In this document: positions 1 to 9,000 of the stretch, one piece after another
Layout: each line of letters opens with the position of its first letter
Position numbering within the stretch: position 1 is the stretch's first letter
Source of the DNA: Aminipila butyrica
GTDB lineage: Bacteria > Bacillota > Clostridia > Peptostreptococcales > Anaerovoracaceae
DNA length: 64,000 bases
Assembly (NCBI RefSeq): GCF_010669305.1
Contig: NZ_CP048649.1
Location: 1,054,001 to 1,118,000 of the forward strand
Direction: 5' to 3'
The notes under the pieces: model-generated
Databases searched by the model: none
What the model was told of the DNA's origin: nothing
The model's input: the letters and a program-made list of their open reading frames with translations, nothing else
Translations under genes and position numbers: made by a program

Positions 1-153
1 CAAGGAAGCCAGGAATTCCTCCGGATTTTTTCCTGCCAGCTCCAGCAGCTCCCGCAAAGACATTGAATCGATGCAGGTTTCCCCCAGATTGTATAGGGCA
101 TCATTTTCAAACTCGTTCATCCATTGTTCCACTTTAAAGGTTTTGATTTTCAT
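1..153 (-). CDS. PLP-dependent aminotransferase, N-terminal fragment (runs off window)
   Basis: The minus strand reads an open frame from an ATG at 153 to the window edge (51 codons, no stop). It begins MKIKTFKVEQWMNEFENDA and is preceded by an AGGAGG-like site (GGAGG, about 161-166). The start resembles fold-type I class I/II aminotransferases of Clostridia that begin with a conserved 'VEQWMN(E/K)(F/Y)EN' segment followed by 'YNL.ETC.DS'. It lies about 85 bp downstream of the ornithine cyclodeaminase-family gene on the same strand, so the two are probably co-transcribed in amino-acid catabolism. The catalytic lysine and PLP site lie outside the window, so the assignment rests on the N-terminus and context only. 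Confidence 0.55.
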   Translation of the reverse strand, partial: MKIKTFKVEQWMNEFENDALYNLGETCIDSMSLRELLELAGKNPEEFLASL

Positions 154-238
154 ATTAAATCCTCCATATTTCATTTTCATAAATCACATCTTGACCACAT
201 AAAGATTTCAAATAAAAATTAGGTCCAGCTGAAAACTC

Positions 239-1258
239 TTACAAATTGACGCGAGTGCCCAGGCCGGCTTTATCGGCTTCTTTAAAAGCCAACTTGGCCA
301 TAATCAGATCTAGCAGAGCCGTGCCCGTAGCATCAAAGACGGTAATCTGCTCCTTACTTTCCCTGCCCGCTGTCTTTCCGGTGATGATTTCACCGATTTC
401 TCCGGCGATGTGCTCTCTAGAGATAATTCCATTCTTAATAGGGAGTTCGATTTCCCCAACATTGATGCACTGTTCTAAGTCATCCACAAAGATTCGCGCA
501 TGTCTTAAAATTTCTGAATCAATTTCCTCCTTGCCAGACATGTCGGCCCCAATACAGCTGAAATGAGTGCCAGGCTGGACCCATTCCCAGTGAATAAGAG
601 GGGTCCTGGCTGGTGTCACCGTAATGATGATGTCACTTTGTGCAGTGGCCTTTTGGATATCTGAAACAGCGGTGAATTGAATATCCGAATTGTAGGGAAT
701 GTTTAGGGTTTTCAAAAGTCCTTCTTTAATCGTTTGGGCGAAAATTTCAGCTGATTTGTAGTCTAAGGCATCGTAGATAAAGACTTCCTTGATATTAGGG
801 AACAAGGTCAGTGTGGCAGCAATTTGAAATGTGGCCACATGTCCTGCCCCGACCAGAAGGAGTCGTTGAGAATCGGGATTAGCCAGATATTTGGCTCCCA
901 GAGCACCGGCGGCGCCCGTGCGGATGCCTGTAATGTAGCTGCCGTCCAAGATACCCAGCGGGGCTCCGGTACTGTCGTCAAAGACCATGACGGTGCCGAT
1001 AAGCGGCGGGAGTTGTTTGCCTATATTATCACCAAACCAAGAGACCAGCTTCAGGCCAAAGAGACCGCTGCCTTTCAGCCAGCCGGATTTAATGTCCATA
1101 TCGGCTATACCTGGCTGAAACTCATGAAAGATCAGCGGGAATACCTCCGTTTCTCCTAGGGCTTTCTGCCGATAGACTTCCTCTACGTTTTCAATCACTG
1201 CATTCATCTTTAACACTTGTTCTGTTTCTTCTTTGCATAAGACTTTTAATTGGAACAT
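239..1258 (-). CDS. ornithine cyclodeaminase / mu-crystallin family protein
   Basis: A 339-residue cytosolic NAD(P)-dependent enzyme of the ornithine cyclodeaminase/mu-crystallin family. The N-terminal substrate region contains ADMDIKSG and a conserved GLKLVSWFG segment. The Rossmann fold follows, with GAGHVATFQ as dinucleotide-binding loop (about residue 135) and the family signature TGIRTGAAGALGAKYLA. Length is normal for the family (320-350). I use the ATG at 1258 because AAAGGTGG sits just upstream; an in-frame start 22 codons earlier lacks a good site. The sequence resembles the subset often labelled 'tyramine oxidase subunit B', so true ornithine deamination is not certain; amine or imine reduction is possible. 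It is followed by an aminotransferase and preceded by an EamA transporter. Confidence 0.85.
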   Translation of the reverse strand: MFQLKVLCKEETEQVLKMNAVIENVEEVYRQKALGETEVFPLIFHEFQPGIADMDIKSGWLKGSGLFGLKLVSWFGDNIGKQLPPLIGTVMVFDDSTGAPLGILDGSYITGIRTGAAGALGAKYLANPDSQRLLLVGAGHVATFQIAATLTLFPNIKEVFIYDALDYKSAEIFAQTIKEGLLKTLNIPYNSDIQFTAVSDIQKATAQSDIIITVTPARTPLIHWEWVQPGTHFSCIGADMSGKEEIDSEILRHARIFVDDLEQCINVGEIELPIKNGIISREHIAGEIGEIITGKTAGRESKEQITVFDATGTALLDLIMAKLAFKEADKAGLGTRVNL

Positions 1259-1408
1259 CTCATACCACCTTTCTTTATTTTGTCCTTGTGCAAGTGCCGC
1301 AAGGATCAAACTTGTTTTAGCCATATTACATCGAGAATCGCATTATAGGCTGTGTTACCGTTTTTTTGTCAGAGTGCAGGCTCCTTTGTACAGCAAGATG
1401 TTTCTTTA

Positions 1409-1837
1409 CTAATTTTTTGTTATCAGCAGCAGACCCGCCAGACAGAGGCCGACTCCGGCTATTTTAACCAATGTGATACTTTCCCTGTATACAAACAGGC
1501 CTACTAAAATCAGCAGTAGGGATAAGATGATGTTGCATACCAAGGGGCCAATACTGATATTCCAACCTGATCGGTACAAAGCAATATAGCCGTATTCTAG
1601 GAGCACGATGGACAGCCCAAGAGCAAAGGGTGCCCAGTTCATATGCCTGATTTGTGATTGAATAGGTTCAGAAGGGCCATAGAGAAAAAATACGGCAGTC
1701 GAGCAGATTGCTGCTATCAGGTAGGCTAAAGTCAGGCTTAAAAAAGGGTTTATTTGAGCAGGCATAATCTTGGTGGCGTTTTGGTAAATCAGGTTGGCGG
1801 TGACAATTAGGGCCACTGGCAAATAATAATGAAACAT
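1409..1837 (-). CDS. EamA/DMT-family transporter, single-domain (142 aa)
   Basis: A small, very hydrophobic membrane protein with about four to five predicted transmembrane segments. It matches one EamA repeat of the drug/metabolite transporter superfamily; the last segment has the typical 'VGVGLCLAGLLLI' ending. At 142 residues it is half the size of classical ten-helix EamA proteins, so it would have to work as a homo- or hetero-oligomer, as small DMT members do. The start ATG at 1837 is preceded by GGAGGTCC. It is upstream of, and in line with, the cyclodeaminase gene, which suggests a role in export or uptake of the same amino-acid-type substrate. The substrate is unknown. Confidence 0.75.
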   Translation of the reverse strand: MFHYYLPVALIVTANLIYQNATKIMPAQINPFLSLTLAYLIAAICSTAVFFLYGPSEPIQSQIRHMNWAPFALGLSIVLLEYGYIALYRSGWNISIGPLVCNIILSLLLILVGLFVYRESITLVKIAGVGLCLAGLLLITKN

Positions 1838-2092
1838 AGGACCTCCTTATCCTGCATCCGAGCTGTATGTTGCAGATCTAGAAACTCTTTTTTTTAGTAT
1901 AATAAAAAAAATCAGGGGTTTCATTAATTGGCTATACAAAAATTACTAGAGTTTTTTGTATAAAAAACAAGGTAAAAGGCTTCTTTTATAGAAAGAATGA
2001 CTGTTGCGCATTAGGATTGTTAAACATAGCAGGAAAGGGTGACAGGAGTCATGTGATTCAGTTAAGGGAGAATGGTCTGGAAGGAAGAAATG

Positions 2093-2122
2093 GCAAAGAA
2101 AAGAGGCCGCCTAGGCAGCCTC
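2093..2122 (-). terminator. intrinsic terminator of the PucR gene
   Basis: On the minus strand GAGGC-tGCC-ta-GGC-gGCCTC forms a GC-rich hairpin followed by TTTTCTTT. The hairpin overlaps the stop codon of the PucR-family gene. Confidence 0.7.
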
Positions 2123-3284
2123 AGTGTACGTACTCGTTAAGCAGATAAATTTTTATGGCTACGGCTAAGTGCTCAAAAAATGTCAGCTCATGGCTATGGG
2201 GGTCCAGCAGTTCATGAATCTTGTTTACCCGGTAGCGAACGGTATTCTTATGGCAGAAAAGTCGTTGGCAGGTTAAGTTCAGATCTCCGCCTGCCAGGAC
2301 GAACTGCACAGCTGTCTTGATCAAGTCTCGGCCTTCGTCGCTTTTCGGCAGGATGGGACGAAGATACCGCTTCATATAGTTTTGTACATGGACAGAGTGA
2401 AGTTCTGGCAATAGCAGCTGGTATTCACCGATTTGATTGTACCAAGTCTGCTGCTGGCCTTGAATTCGGCCTACTATGGCCGCTTGGATGGCTTCTTCTA
2501 TCGCCGTAGGCAGTTGCTTCCGGTTCTGGTGGACAGCACTGATGCCCAGAGGCAGAGTTCCGGCTTCCAGGCCCAGATAGAACAGCGCATCCCCCAAAGT
2601 GGGTTGAAAATCTTTCCCTGATTTATCGCTGGAAAAGATCAGTAGAAGGTCCTTTTTATATTTGGAGACAATGCTGGTATAGCTAAACTTTTCGGGAGGA
2701 CGAAAAGAAAACAGCAGGCTCATAACTCGATTTTCATCGCCAACTTTCAGGTAGAAAGCTTGAATTTGTGGCTGCAAGTGAGGGTTTAAAGAAGCAATGC
2801 GGGCTTCTAGCTCTTCTGAGGAAAATTCAGCTTTACCTAGATCCTGAATTCGATTTTCCAGTAAAGTCAAGTTAGAATCTATCTTCAGTAAATTCATGAC
2901 AGCAAAGATGAGGTCTTCAAAAAAGGCATCTTCATCGTGAAACTCTAAAATAGGCAGTTGGGCAGCGTTGGCAAAATCCAACACTTCCTGAGGGAGTTGC
3001 TTATAGATGACGTTCTTATAGGCAAAAGCACTGATGCCCAGAGCAGCCAGTTGCTGGACAGCTTGCAGAAGAGCTTCTTCCCGGCCTTTAGCAAAGAGTA
3101 AGCTGCTGAGAACTAAGCTGTTTTTATCAAACATGCTGCCCCGACGGTTCTCATAACCATCCATAAACTCAAAATCTAGCACTTGGGCGGCGGAGAGAAT
3201 GCGGTTTAAGCCATTTTGCCCGGCCACTACTTTGAAATTTTTAAAGATATCCAATTGGAATAAATCTTTTACGTAAATAGACAT
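2121..3284 (-). CDS. PucR-family transcriptional regulator
   Basis: A 387-residue regulator. Residues about 5-125 match the PucR N-terminal domain (YVKDLFQLDIFKNFKVVAG..., later LSSLLFAKGREE). The C-terminus carries the PucR helix-turn-helix (LNLTCQRLFCHKNTVRYRVNKI, about residues 340-362), where the H-K-N-T-V-R-Y-R core is the recognition helix seen across the family. Members usually activate purine, amino-acid or amine catabolic genes in response to the substrate. Start at 3284 follows GAGGAGG. It lies 31 bp downstream of a YdcZ-type transporter on the same strand and upstream of the cyclodeaminase/aminotransferase cluster, which it plausibly controls; that target is inferred from position. 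Confidence 0.88.
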   Translation of the reverse strand: MSIYVKDLFQLDIFKNFKVVAGQNGLNRILSAAQVLDFEFMDGYENRRGSMFDKNSLVLSSLLFAKGREEALLQAVQQLAALGISAFAYKNVIYKQLPQEVLDFANAAQLPILEFHDEDAFFEDLIFAVMNLLKIDSNLTLLENRIQDLGKAEFSSEELEARIASLNPHLQPQIQAFYLKVGDENRVMSLLFSFRPPEKFSYTSIVSKYKKDLLLIFSSDKSGKDFQPTLGDALFYLGLEAGTLPLGISAVHQNRKQLPTAIEEAIQAAIVGRIQGQQQTWYNQIGEYQLLLPELHSVHVQNYMKRYLRPILPKSDEGRDLIKTAVQFVLAGGDLNLTCQRLFCHKNTVRYRVNKIHELLDPHSHELTFFEHLAVAIKIYLLNEYVH

Positions 3285-3315
3285 CTGTGTACCTCCTCTT
3301 GTGCAGCCGTTACCA

Positions 3316-3768
3316 TCAAAATTTTTGAATTAAATAGACTCCGGAAAGAAGTAAAACCAAGCCCAGAGCCCGAGGAATAGTTAACAGGTGAACCTGATTT
3401 CCCAGGAGACCAAAATGGTCGAAGAGGATGGTCAGCAGCATCTGACCGCAGACCACCAAACTGAACATGTTGGCAAAGCCAATTCGAGGGGAAGCCGCGA
3501 TGGTGGTAAATAAGTAAAACGCGCCTAGGGCTCCGCCGGTAAACATCCACCAGCGAAGGCCGGACCAGCTATCCTTGGGCAGCGTATAAGTGCCATTAAA
3601 TACAAAAAAAGAAAAGACTAGGGCCAGGCACAAGGTCCCCACGGCAAAGCTGATTAGCGAGGAGAGTACGGGACTTTCCACCTGATTTCGAAGCTGGCCG
3701 TTTACGCCTACTTGAATGGTCAATGCTGTTCCTGAAATAAAAGATAAGAGATAATACCAGATGGTCAT
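3316..3768 (-). CDS. DMT family transporter, YdcZ/DUF606 type
   Basis: A 150-residue membrane protein with five predicted helices. It begins MTIWYYLLSFISGTALTIQVGVNGQL and matches the YdcZ (DUF606) family of small DMT-type permeases: the conserved VNGQLRN and later 'GALGAFY' and 'GQMLLTILFDHFGLLG' segments are typical. The ATG at 3768 is chosen because GGAGG precedes it; the longer in-frame extension to 3813 has no ribosome site. It is the first gene of a two-gene unit with the PucR regulator. Substrate unknown; paired copies of this family often form heterodimers, but no second copy is next to it. Confidence 0.83.
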   Translation of the reverse strand: MTIWYYLLSFISGTALTIQVGVNGQLRNQVESPVLSSLISFAVGTLCLALVFSFFVFNGTYTLPKDSWSGLRWWMFTGGALGAFYLFTTIAASPRIGFANMFSLVVCGQMLLTILFDHFGLLGNQVHLLTIPRALGLVLLLSGVYLIQKF

Positions 3769-4362
3769 GTGTGAATCCTCCTGAATGCACGGGCTAAGCA
3801 TGAACTTGTCCAACTATTTTAATTGACCTTTATTTTATCACAGAAGCCTTTGCAAGAAAACCATCTGTTTCTAGGGCATATCAGCGATAGAAAATAATCT
3901 TGACGGACATAGAAATATATGGTACTATAAATTCCAAATGGTTAGCAAGTGCTAACTTCAAAATTTGTTTTTCTCGGCCGTATTACTTACCGCCGACACG
4001 TCATCTTACTTATCTCTTAAACCAGAAAAAGTTGAAGTATACTTATCTAACTCTTTCCCCATACCCAAGGTTAAATTGGGTTTAAAATATAGATTAAATG
4101 GCGGTTAATGATTTAATCGGGAATCTTCCCCGCAGTCATTAAGAGCTGCAAGAAATGAATACCTGTGGATATATTTTTTTAATCGATAGTTAGCTATATC
4201 TAACTAAAATCAAGAAGCAGTTATAAGACCTACAGTCATGAAAATCAGGGGAATTCAAATTTAAAATAGACAAAGGAGGTTATGATGATTAAAGTAGTTG
4301 CTTAGAGAAAAATCTAATAATTGAGTATAGGGCAGTATTAAAACTGATAAGGAGCGTATCTA
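3769..4362. other. 594-bp intergenic region between the YdcZ gene and the SLH gene
   Basis: No convincing gene is present. The region contains a sigma-70-type promoter (3900-3928), an 18-bp palindrome AGTTAG-ctatat-CTAACT (4188-4205), and a 7-codon mini-ORF at 4282-4305 behind a perfect AAAGGAGG, 57 bp before the SLH gene start. An open frame at 3900-4085 has no family match and no ribosome site and is not called. Confidence 0.5.
3900..3928 (+). promoter_or_regulatory. predicted sigma-70-type promoter
   Basis: TTGACG at 3900-3905 and TACTAT at 3923-3928 are separated by 17 bp. It points toward the SLH surface gene that starts more than 400 bp downstream, which would give a long leader containing the 4188-4205 palindrome and the 4282 mini-ORF. 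Confidence 0.45.
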
Positions 4363-5121
4363 ATGAAAATTATGCAAAAATTTCGAGTGCTTGCCATGGC
4401 GGCATTCGTACTTACTATTTTAGGTCAAAGTGCTTTGGCCGAAAGTGGATATAATGACATTGAAAAGCATTGGAATAAGGAGAATATCACCAAGTGGCAA
4501 TCCAATAATACCATTTTGGGCTATGAGGATGGGAGCTTTAAGCCAGACAATGCTGTTACACGGGCGGAGTTTTCCGTAATCTTGAATCGTGTTTTCCAGC
4601 TTCCAGCTGCAACTACATCACTTGGTGATTTTATAGACATCTCTGCTAAAAGCTGGTATGCAAATGCTGTAGGACAGATGAAGGAGGCTGGAATCATAAA
4701 TGGATATGAAGACGGAACCTTCCAACCTAATAAATACATCACCCGGCAGGAAGCGTGTATGCTGTTATCAAGAGCTTTTGAGATTTCAGGGGCTGATACC
4801 AATGTGCTAGCAAGTTATACCGATAAGTCAGAGGTGGATCAATGGGCACGTTCTGCCGTGGCGGGGCTTGTTCAAGAGGGCTATCTTCAGGGCAGCAATA
4901 ATACTATAAAAGCAAAGAACAACATTACCCGTGCGGAGCTTGTAGCACTCATAGAAAATATGGCCGGGAACGTATGGAATTCTTCACAAGCTGCCGATGT
5001 CGTTGAAGGCAATCTTGTTATTAATTCAGATGCTGCCGTATTGAACGATGTGACGATTAAGGGGGACCTCTTTCTCACACAGGGTATTGGGCAAGGACAA
5101 GTGGACCTGAATAATGTATAG
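4363..5121 (+). CDS. SLH-domain surface protein, N-terminal part up to an in-frame TAG
   Basis: Residues 1-26 are a signal peptide (cleaved after ALA). Three SLH domains follow (about 28-75, 83-135, 145-200), each with the 'ITRAE' type motif, which anchor proteins to pyruvylated secondary cell-wall polymer. A beta-strand region begins (VIN..AVLNDVTIKGDLFLTQGIG) and is cut by TAG at 5119-5121. The reading frame continues without shift after the stop to 6024. The paralogue at 43291 aligns across this point with a sense codon (Thr). So this is most simply one surface-protein gene broken by a nonsense mutation, leaving a cell-wall-anchored stub. AAGGAG precedes the start. Stop suppression cannot be excluded. 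Confidence 0.8.
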   Translation: MKIMQKFRVLAMAAFVLTILGQSALAESGYNDIEKHWNKENITKWQSNNTILGYEDGSFKPDNAVTRAEFSVILNRVFQLPAATTSLGDFIDISAKSWYANAVGQMKEAGIINGYEDGTFQPNKYITRQEACMLLSRAFEISGADTNVLASYTDKSEVDQWARSAVAGLVQEGYLQGSNNTIKAKNNITRAELVALIENMAGNVWNSSQAADVVEGNLVINSDAAVLNDVTIKGDLFLTQGIGQGQVDLNNV

Positions 5122-5124
5122 GTT

Positions 5125-6024
5125 ATGGGAAGGCTTGTCGTCCTTGGCGGCGGTGGAAATAGTATTCATCTTCGGGATTCACAAGTTGGAAAAACCTTGG
5201 TTATCAATGACACGCAAAATAAGGTGCGTGTTGTGGTAGAAGGCTCCAGCAAAGTTTCTGATGTGCTATTAAAGAGTGGTGCAATCCTTCAAAATACTGG
5301 AGAGGCTAAAGCGATTGGCGGATTGACCGTTCAAGGCAGCGGAACCGGTCCTTTAGTGCAGTTTGAAGGAAATTTCGGCGATATTACGGTTCAGGGATCC
5401 AATCCCAATGTTCGGCTTTCTAGCGGAACTATTCAGAACCTAATTGTAGATAAAAGCACACAGCAGTCAAGCATTCTGCTTTCAAACGGTACAAGTGTGG
5501 TGGCGCTGCAAGCAAATGCCCCGGCAACGATTACCGGAACTGGAGTTATTTCCCGTGCTGTTATTCAATCAAACGGCGTAGTTTCTTCCATTTCACCTAG
5601 CAATGTTACGCTTGGCAACAATACCACGATGAAAGTTGGCGAGAAGGTGGTTTCCAATAGTTCCGGCAGCACAGGCACTTCGGGCAGTTCCGGCGGCTCT
5701 GGCAGTTCCGGTAGCTCTGGTGGTTCTGGCAGCTCTGGCGGCTCCAATAATTCTGGTGGGTCTACCCCAAATCCGAGCACACCAAGTTACCTGAAGAGTT
5801 GGGCCGTATCTTTTGTAGGTCCGGTAGAATATGTATCAGTGGTCTTTGAGACGGGAACAATAGCCGACTACAAATTCGCCATTGATGGTACGGATGTGAC
5901 AAATGAATTTACCCCTGTCACCACAGAAGGCACTGTCGTTAAGTACGAACTAAAAGCAGGCCAAGCAAAACTTGTCATTACAAACAAATCGGATAATACA
6001 ACGGCAACGCTTGCGCTTCGCTGA
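5125..6024 (+). pseudogene. C-terminal remainder of the SLH surface protein, same frame after TAG
   Basis: This 299-residue open stretch continues the frame of the preceding SLH gene immediately after its TAG. It begins VMGRLVVLGGGGNSIHL, aligning with VKGRTLIAGGGSNSVSF of the 43291 paralogue. It is rich in beta strands, then has a Gly/Ser linker (codons at about 5658-5765) and an about 80-residue C-terminal domain. It has no signal peptide and no clear ribosome site before the ATG at 5125, so independent translation would yield a cytosolic fragment with no obvious use. I therefore treat it as the downstream half of one interrupted gene (4363-6024). Confidence 0.65.
5658..5766 (+). repeat. 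Gly/Ser low-complexity codon repeat
   Basis: The DNA is a run of GGC/TCT/AGT/TCC codons coding for a flexible GSSGGSGSS-type linker between the beta domain and the C-terminal domain of the interrupted SLH gene. The repetitive sequence is prone to slippage and creates a long spurious frame on the opposite strand. Confidence 0.75.
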
Positions 6025-6072
6025 TAATGTTTATCTGAATTAAATAACTTTATTTTGAGAAAGAGGTTGCAT

Positions 6073-9000
6073 ATGAAGAAATTGTCGTCAGTTTTCTTGT
6101 CTGTGCTGTTAAGTATGGTGATTATGCTGCAAGGTACACAAACGGTACTGGCAGCTCCCTTTGAAGTATATGGCAGAATTGAAATGAATAGCGCCGACTA
6201 TTATTTAGATACCGATATTGATGAGTTTGGAAATGCTCGAATTTTCCCAGAAAAGACTACCTTTTCTGCATCGGATGCGGTGAGCGGGGCAACAACTCTT
6301 GCCGAGCGGTTTACGCTTCGGGCGGATCAGGGACAAAATGCGGTATATGCTTATTCCCCTGAGCGCGCACAAGGTTATCGCGACTGGGCAAATAAGATTA
6401 CGCGTATTACTTACTTAAGCTATGACTGGTCGGAACTTATCCGCTACGTCCCTTCTGATATGGGTTATACGGAGCAGGAAGACGGTCTGGCTTTAAACAC
6501 AAAGAGCTTGGACCCAGGTATATACACGGTTCGCATTTATTCAGAAGGCAGTGAAACGTTTGTTTTGAACCTGGAGATACAGAGCCCGGCTCTGACAATC
6601 AGTATAAATGATGGGGCCGAATCGGTATATACTTATGCCAAGACCTCCTTTAAGCTTAGCAATTTAGGATTCAACTGGAAAACTCCAGTTTATGAAGTAG
6701 TATTAAATGGCGTAAAATTAAGTACGGAGCAGTATTCCTTCGTATTTAATCTTCTAACGCTTTCGGAGAATGTGTTAACAAAGGAAGGCGAAAATACGCT
6801 TACGGTAAAGTGTTATGGCTACAAGGATGCCAGCCTTACTTTTACAGCGAAGCCGGGTAACATTCCAGCCTCCAGAGAAGTTATGGCCATTTCAGCGGCT
6901 ACTTCATCCAGCGGCGGCGGAGATGTGGATGGTGTCAGCGGTGCTACCGGCACCGTGCCAGCATTTTTAGTGTTTAACTTCGATCTTTTGGCTAATGCTC
7001 AGCTGCTGAAAGAACACAACCTGGAAACGGAGGCCAGCAAGGGCGTCTTAAAATGGTGGGATGAAGCCCGCAAGGAAGTCGTTCGTGGATACGGTTCTAT
7101 GGATCTGTATGATTGGGAACGCTATGTTGCTTCTCAATTAAGCTTTGAAGATTATGTAGCCAGCAAGCCAATGCGTGCTACGGCGGCGGATGGGCTGTTC
7201 TGGGATATGTGGGAAGTAAAAAATGTACTGGAAAATGGAAAATTGGGCGATCCTTATGATTTCTATGAGCAAATCGCTGCGCCGCATCCAGTTGTAAGCA
7301 TTACCAGGGCTAACTGGCAGTCTGGCCTTACGTTAGCTTTTGCCGATATTCCGGAGGAGGACATATCCGTCGACGCATGGAGAGCCGCTATGGCAAATGT
7401 GCCTTTTGATGCTCATATTATGGTTGGCAGCACAGGGCTTCGTGCCAGCGAATATGAATGGACAGCGGAGGGCGAACTGTTCTTCCCGAAAGAAACTTTA
7501 GCTAATCGTATCATGGAGGGGGATACGTTGACCATTCGCTCTTCTGGCTATAAAACCATCAAGCAGAAGATTACCTTTGCAAACGGCACATATACCCCAG
7601 AGCCGGCGGCTAATACCTTCTATGTTGGGGATGATGTGGTTATAAAGGGCATTCCAGCTGACCTTTCCAGCCCAGAGGTGCGCATAAATGGCGGTGAAGC
7701 ACTCTTTAATGGTGCAGGCTACGGCAGCAGCAAATATTTTACCCTTAAAGATGGTCAGATAAATCTGTACCATAAAAACTTTAACGAAGTGGGAACCTAC
7801 TCTGTGCAGATAAAATCCAGCAATTATGCGACACAGACTGTAAAGGTCAAGCTGGAGGACGGTGCAGGTAAGCCAGGTTATCAAGTTGGACCTATTGCCA
7901 ATGTGGTTTTCGACAGCCTCCTGGAGGGATATGGCACCGGATTAGAGAAAAACGTAACAATTAACAACACAGGCAATCAGCCGCTGACAAACCTAAAGGC
8001 GATCCTGTCCGGCGGTGTGGATAGTAAGTTTACATTAGCAGCCTTGGACACCACCCTGGTCGCAGGTGCTGGTGCGAACCTTTCCATTACACCGAAGACT
8101 GGTCTTGAAAAAGGCACGTATACGGAAACCGTTACCATTTCTGCTGACAATATGACCCCTGTTACCTTTACTGTCACACAAATTGTCGGGGAAGAGGAAA
8201 CTCCTGTCACCCCAGAGCCAGGGGATGGGCGGCCGGTATTGCCTTCCGGACAATACTATATTGATGAAGATGTCGTGATTACTGACTTTAATCAGACTGA
8301 ACCAGTAGTTGTGGAAATTAATGCAAATATTCTTGATAAAGCAAATTATACGTATAAGGCTGGGACGCTAACCCTGAAAATAAATACCTTTAGTAAGGCA
8401 GGGAAATATACGGTTAACGTATATATGGCAGGCATGCCATTCTTAAAAACAGAAAAGTCTATTCAGATTGTAGCCGCTCCTGGCGCAGACGCACATAAGT
8501 ATGATATTGGCACCATTGCCAATATAACTTTTGATCAGCTTACGGAGGGATATGCTGCCGGAGAGCAGGAGAACGTAACACTTACCAATACAGGCAATCA
8601 GCCGCTGACAAACCTGAAGGCTGCCTTGTCTGGCGGTGTAAACAGCCATTTCACGCTGGGAGCAGTGGACACTACCTTGGCAGTAGATGCGGGGACGGAC
8701 CTTTTCATTACACCGAAGACTGGACTTGAAAAAGGAACGTATAGGGAGACCGTTACCATTTCTGCTGACAACATGACTTCGGTTACCTTCACGGTAACAC
8801 AAGTTGTTAAGGAAGCCGATGCTCCTGTTACCCCTGAGCCACAGCCTGAGCGGCCTGACTTGTCAGCGGGACAGTACTATATAGATGAAGATGTAGTAAT
8901 TACCGGCTTTTCTGGCACGGGAACCGTGGTGAAGATTAATGGTGAGGGAATTTCTAAGACAATTGAGGATAATAAACTTTTTACTTCTAACTCCGATGGC

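Noticed and set aside
3900..4085. 61-residue frame in the gap before the SLH gene
   Set aside because: No ribosome site, starts inside the -35 box of a predicted promoter, and no recognisable features.
5119..5121. TAG as pyrrolysine or another recoded amino acid
   Set aside because: Several genes here end in TAG (for example at 18967, 21249, 26073 and 26795), the protein is a surface protein with no methylamine-related role, and no pyl genes are visible.
5565..5780. Minus-strand Pro/Glu/Leu-rich frame
   Set aside because: It is the reverse of the Gly/Ser codon repeat in the SLH gene remainder.
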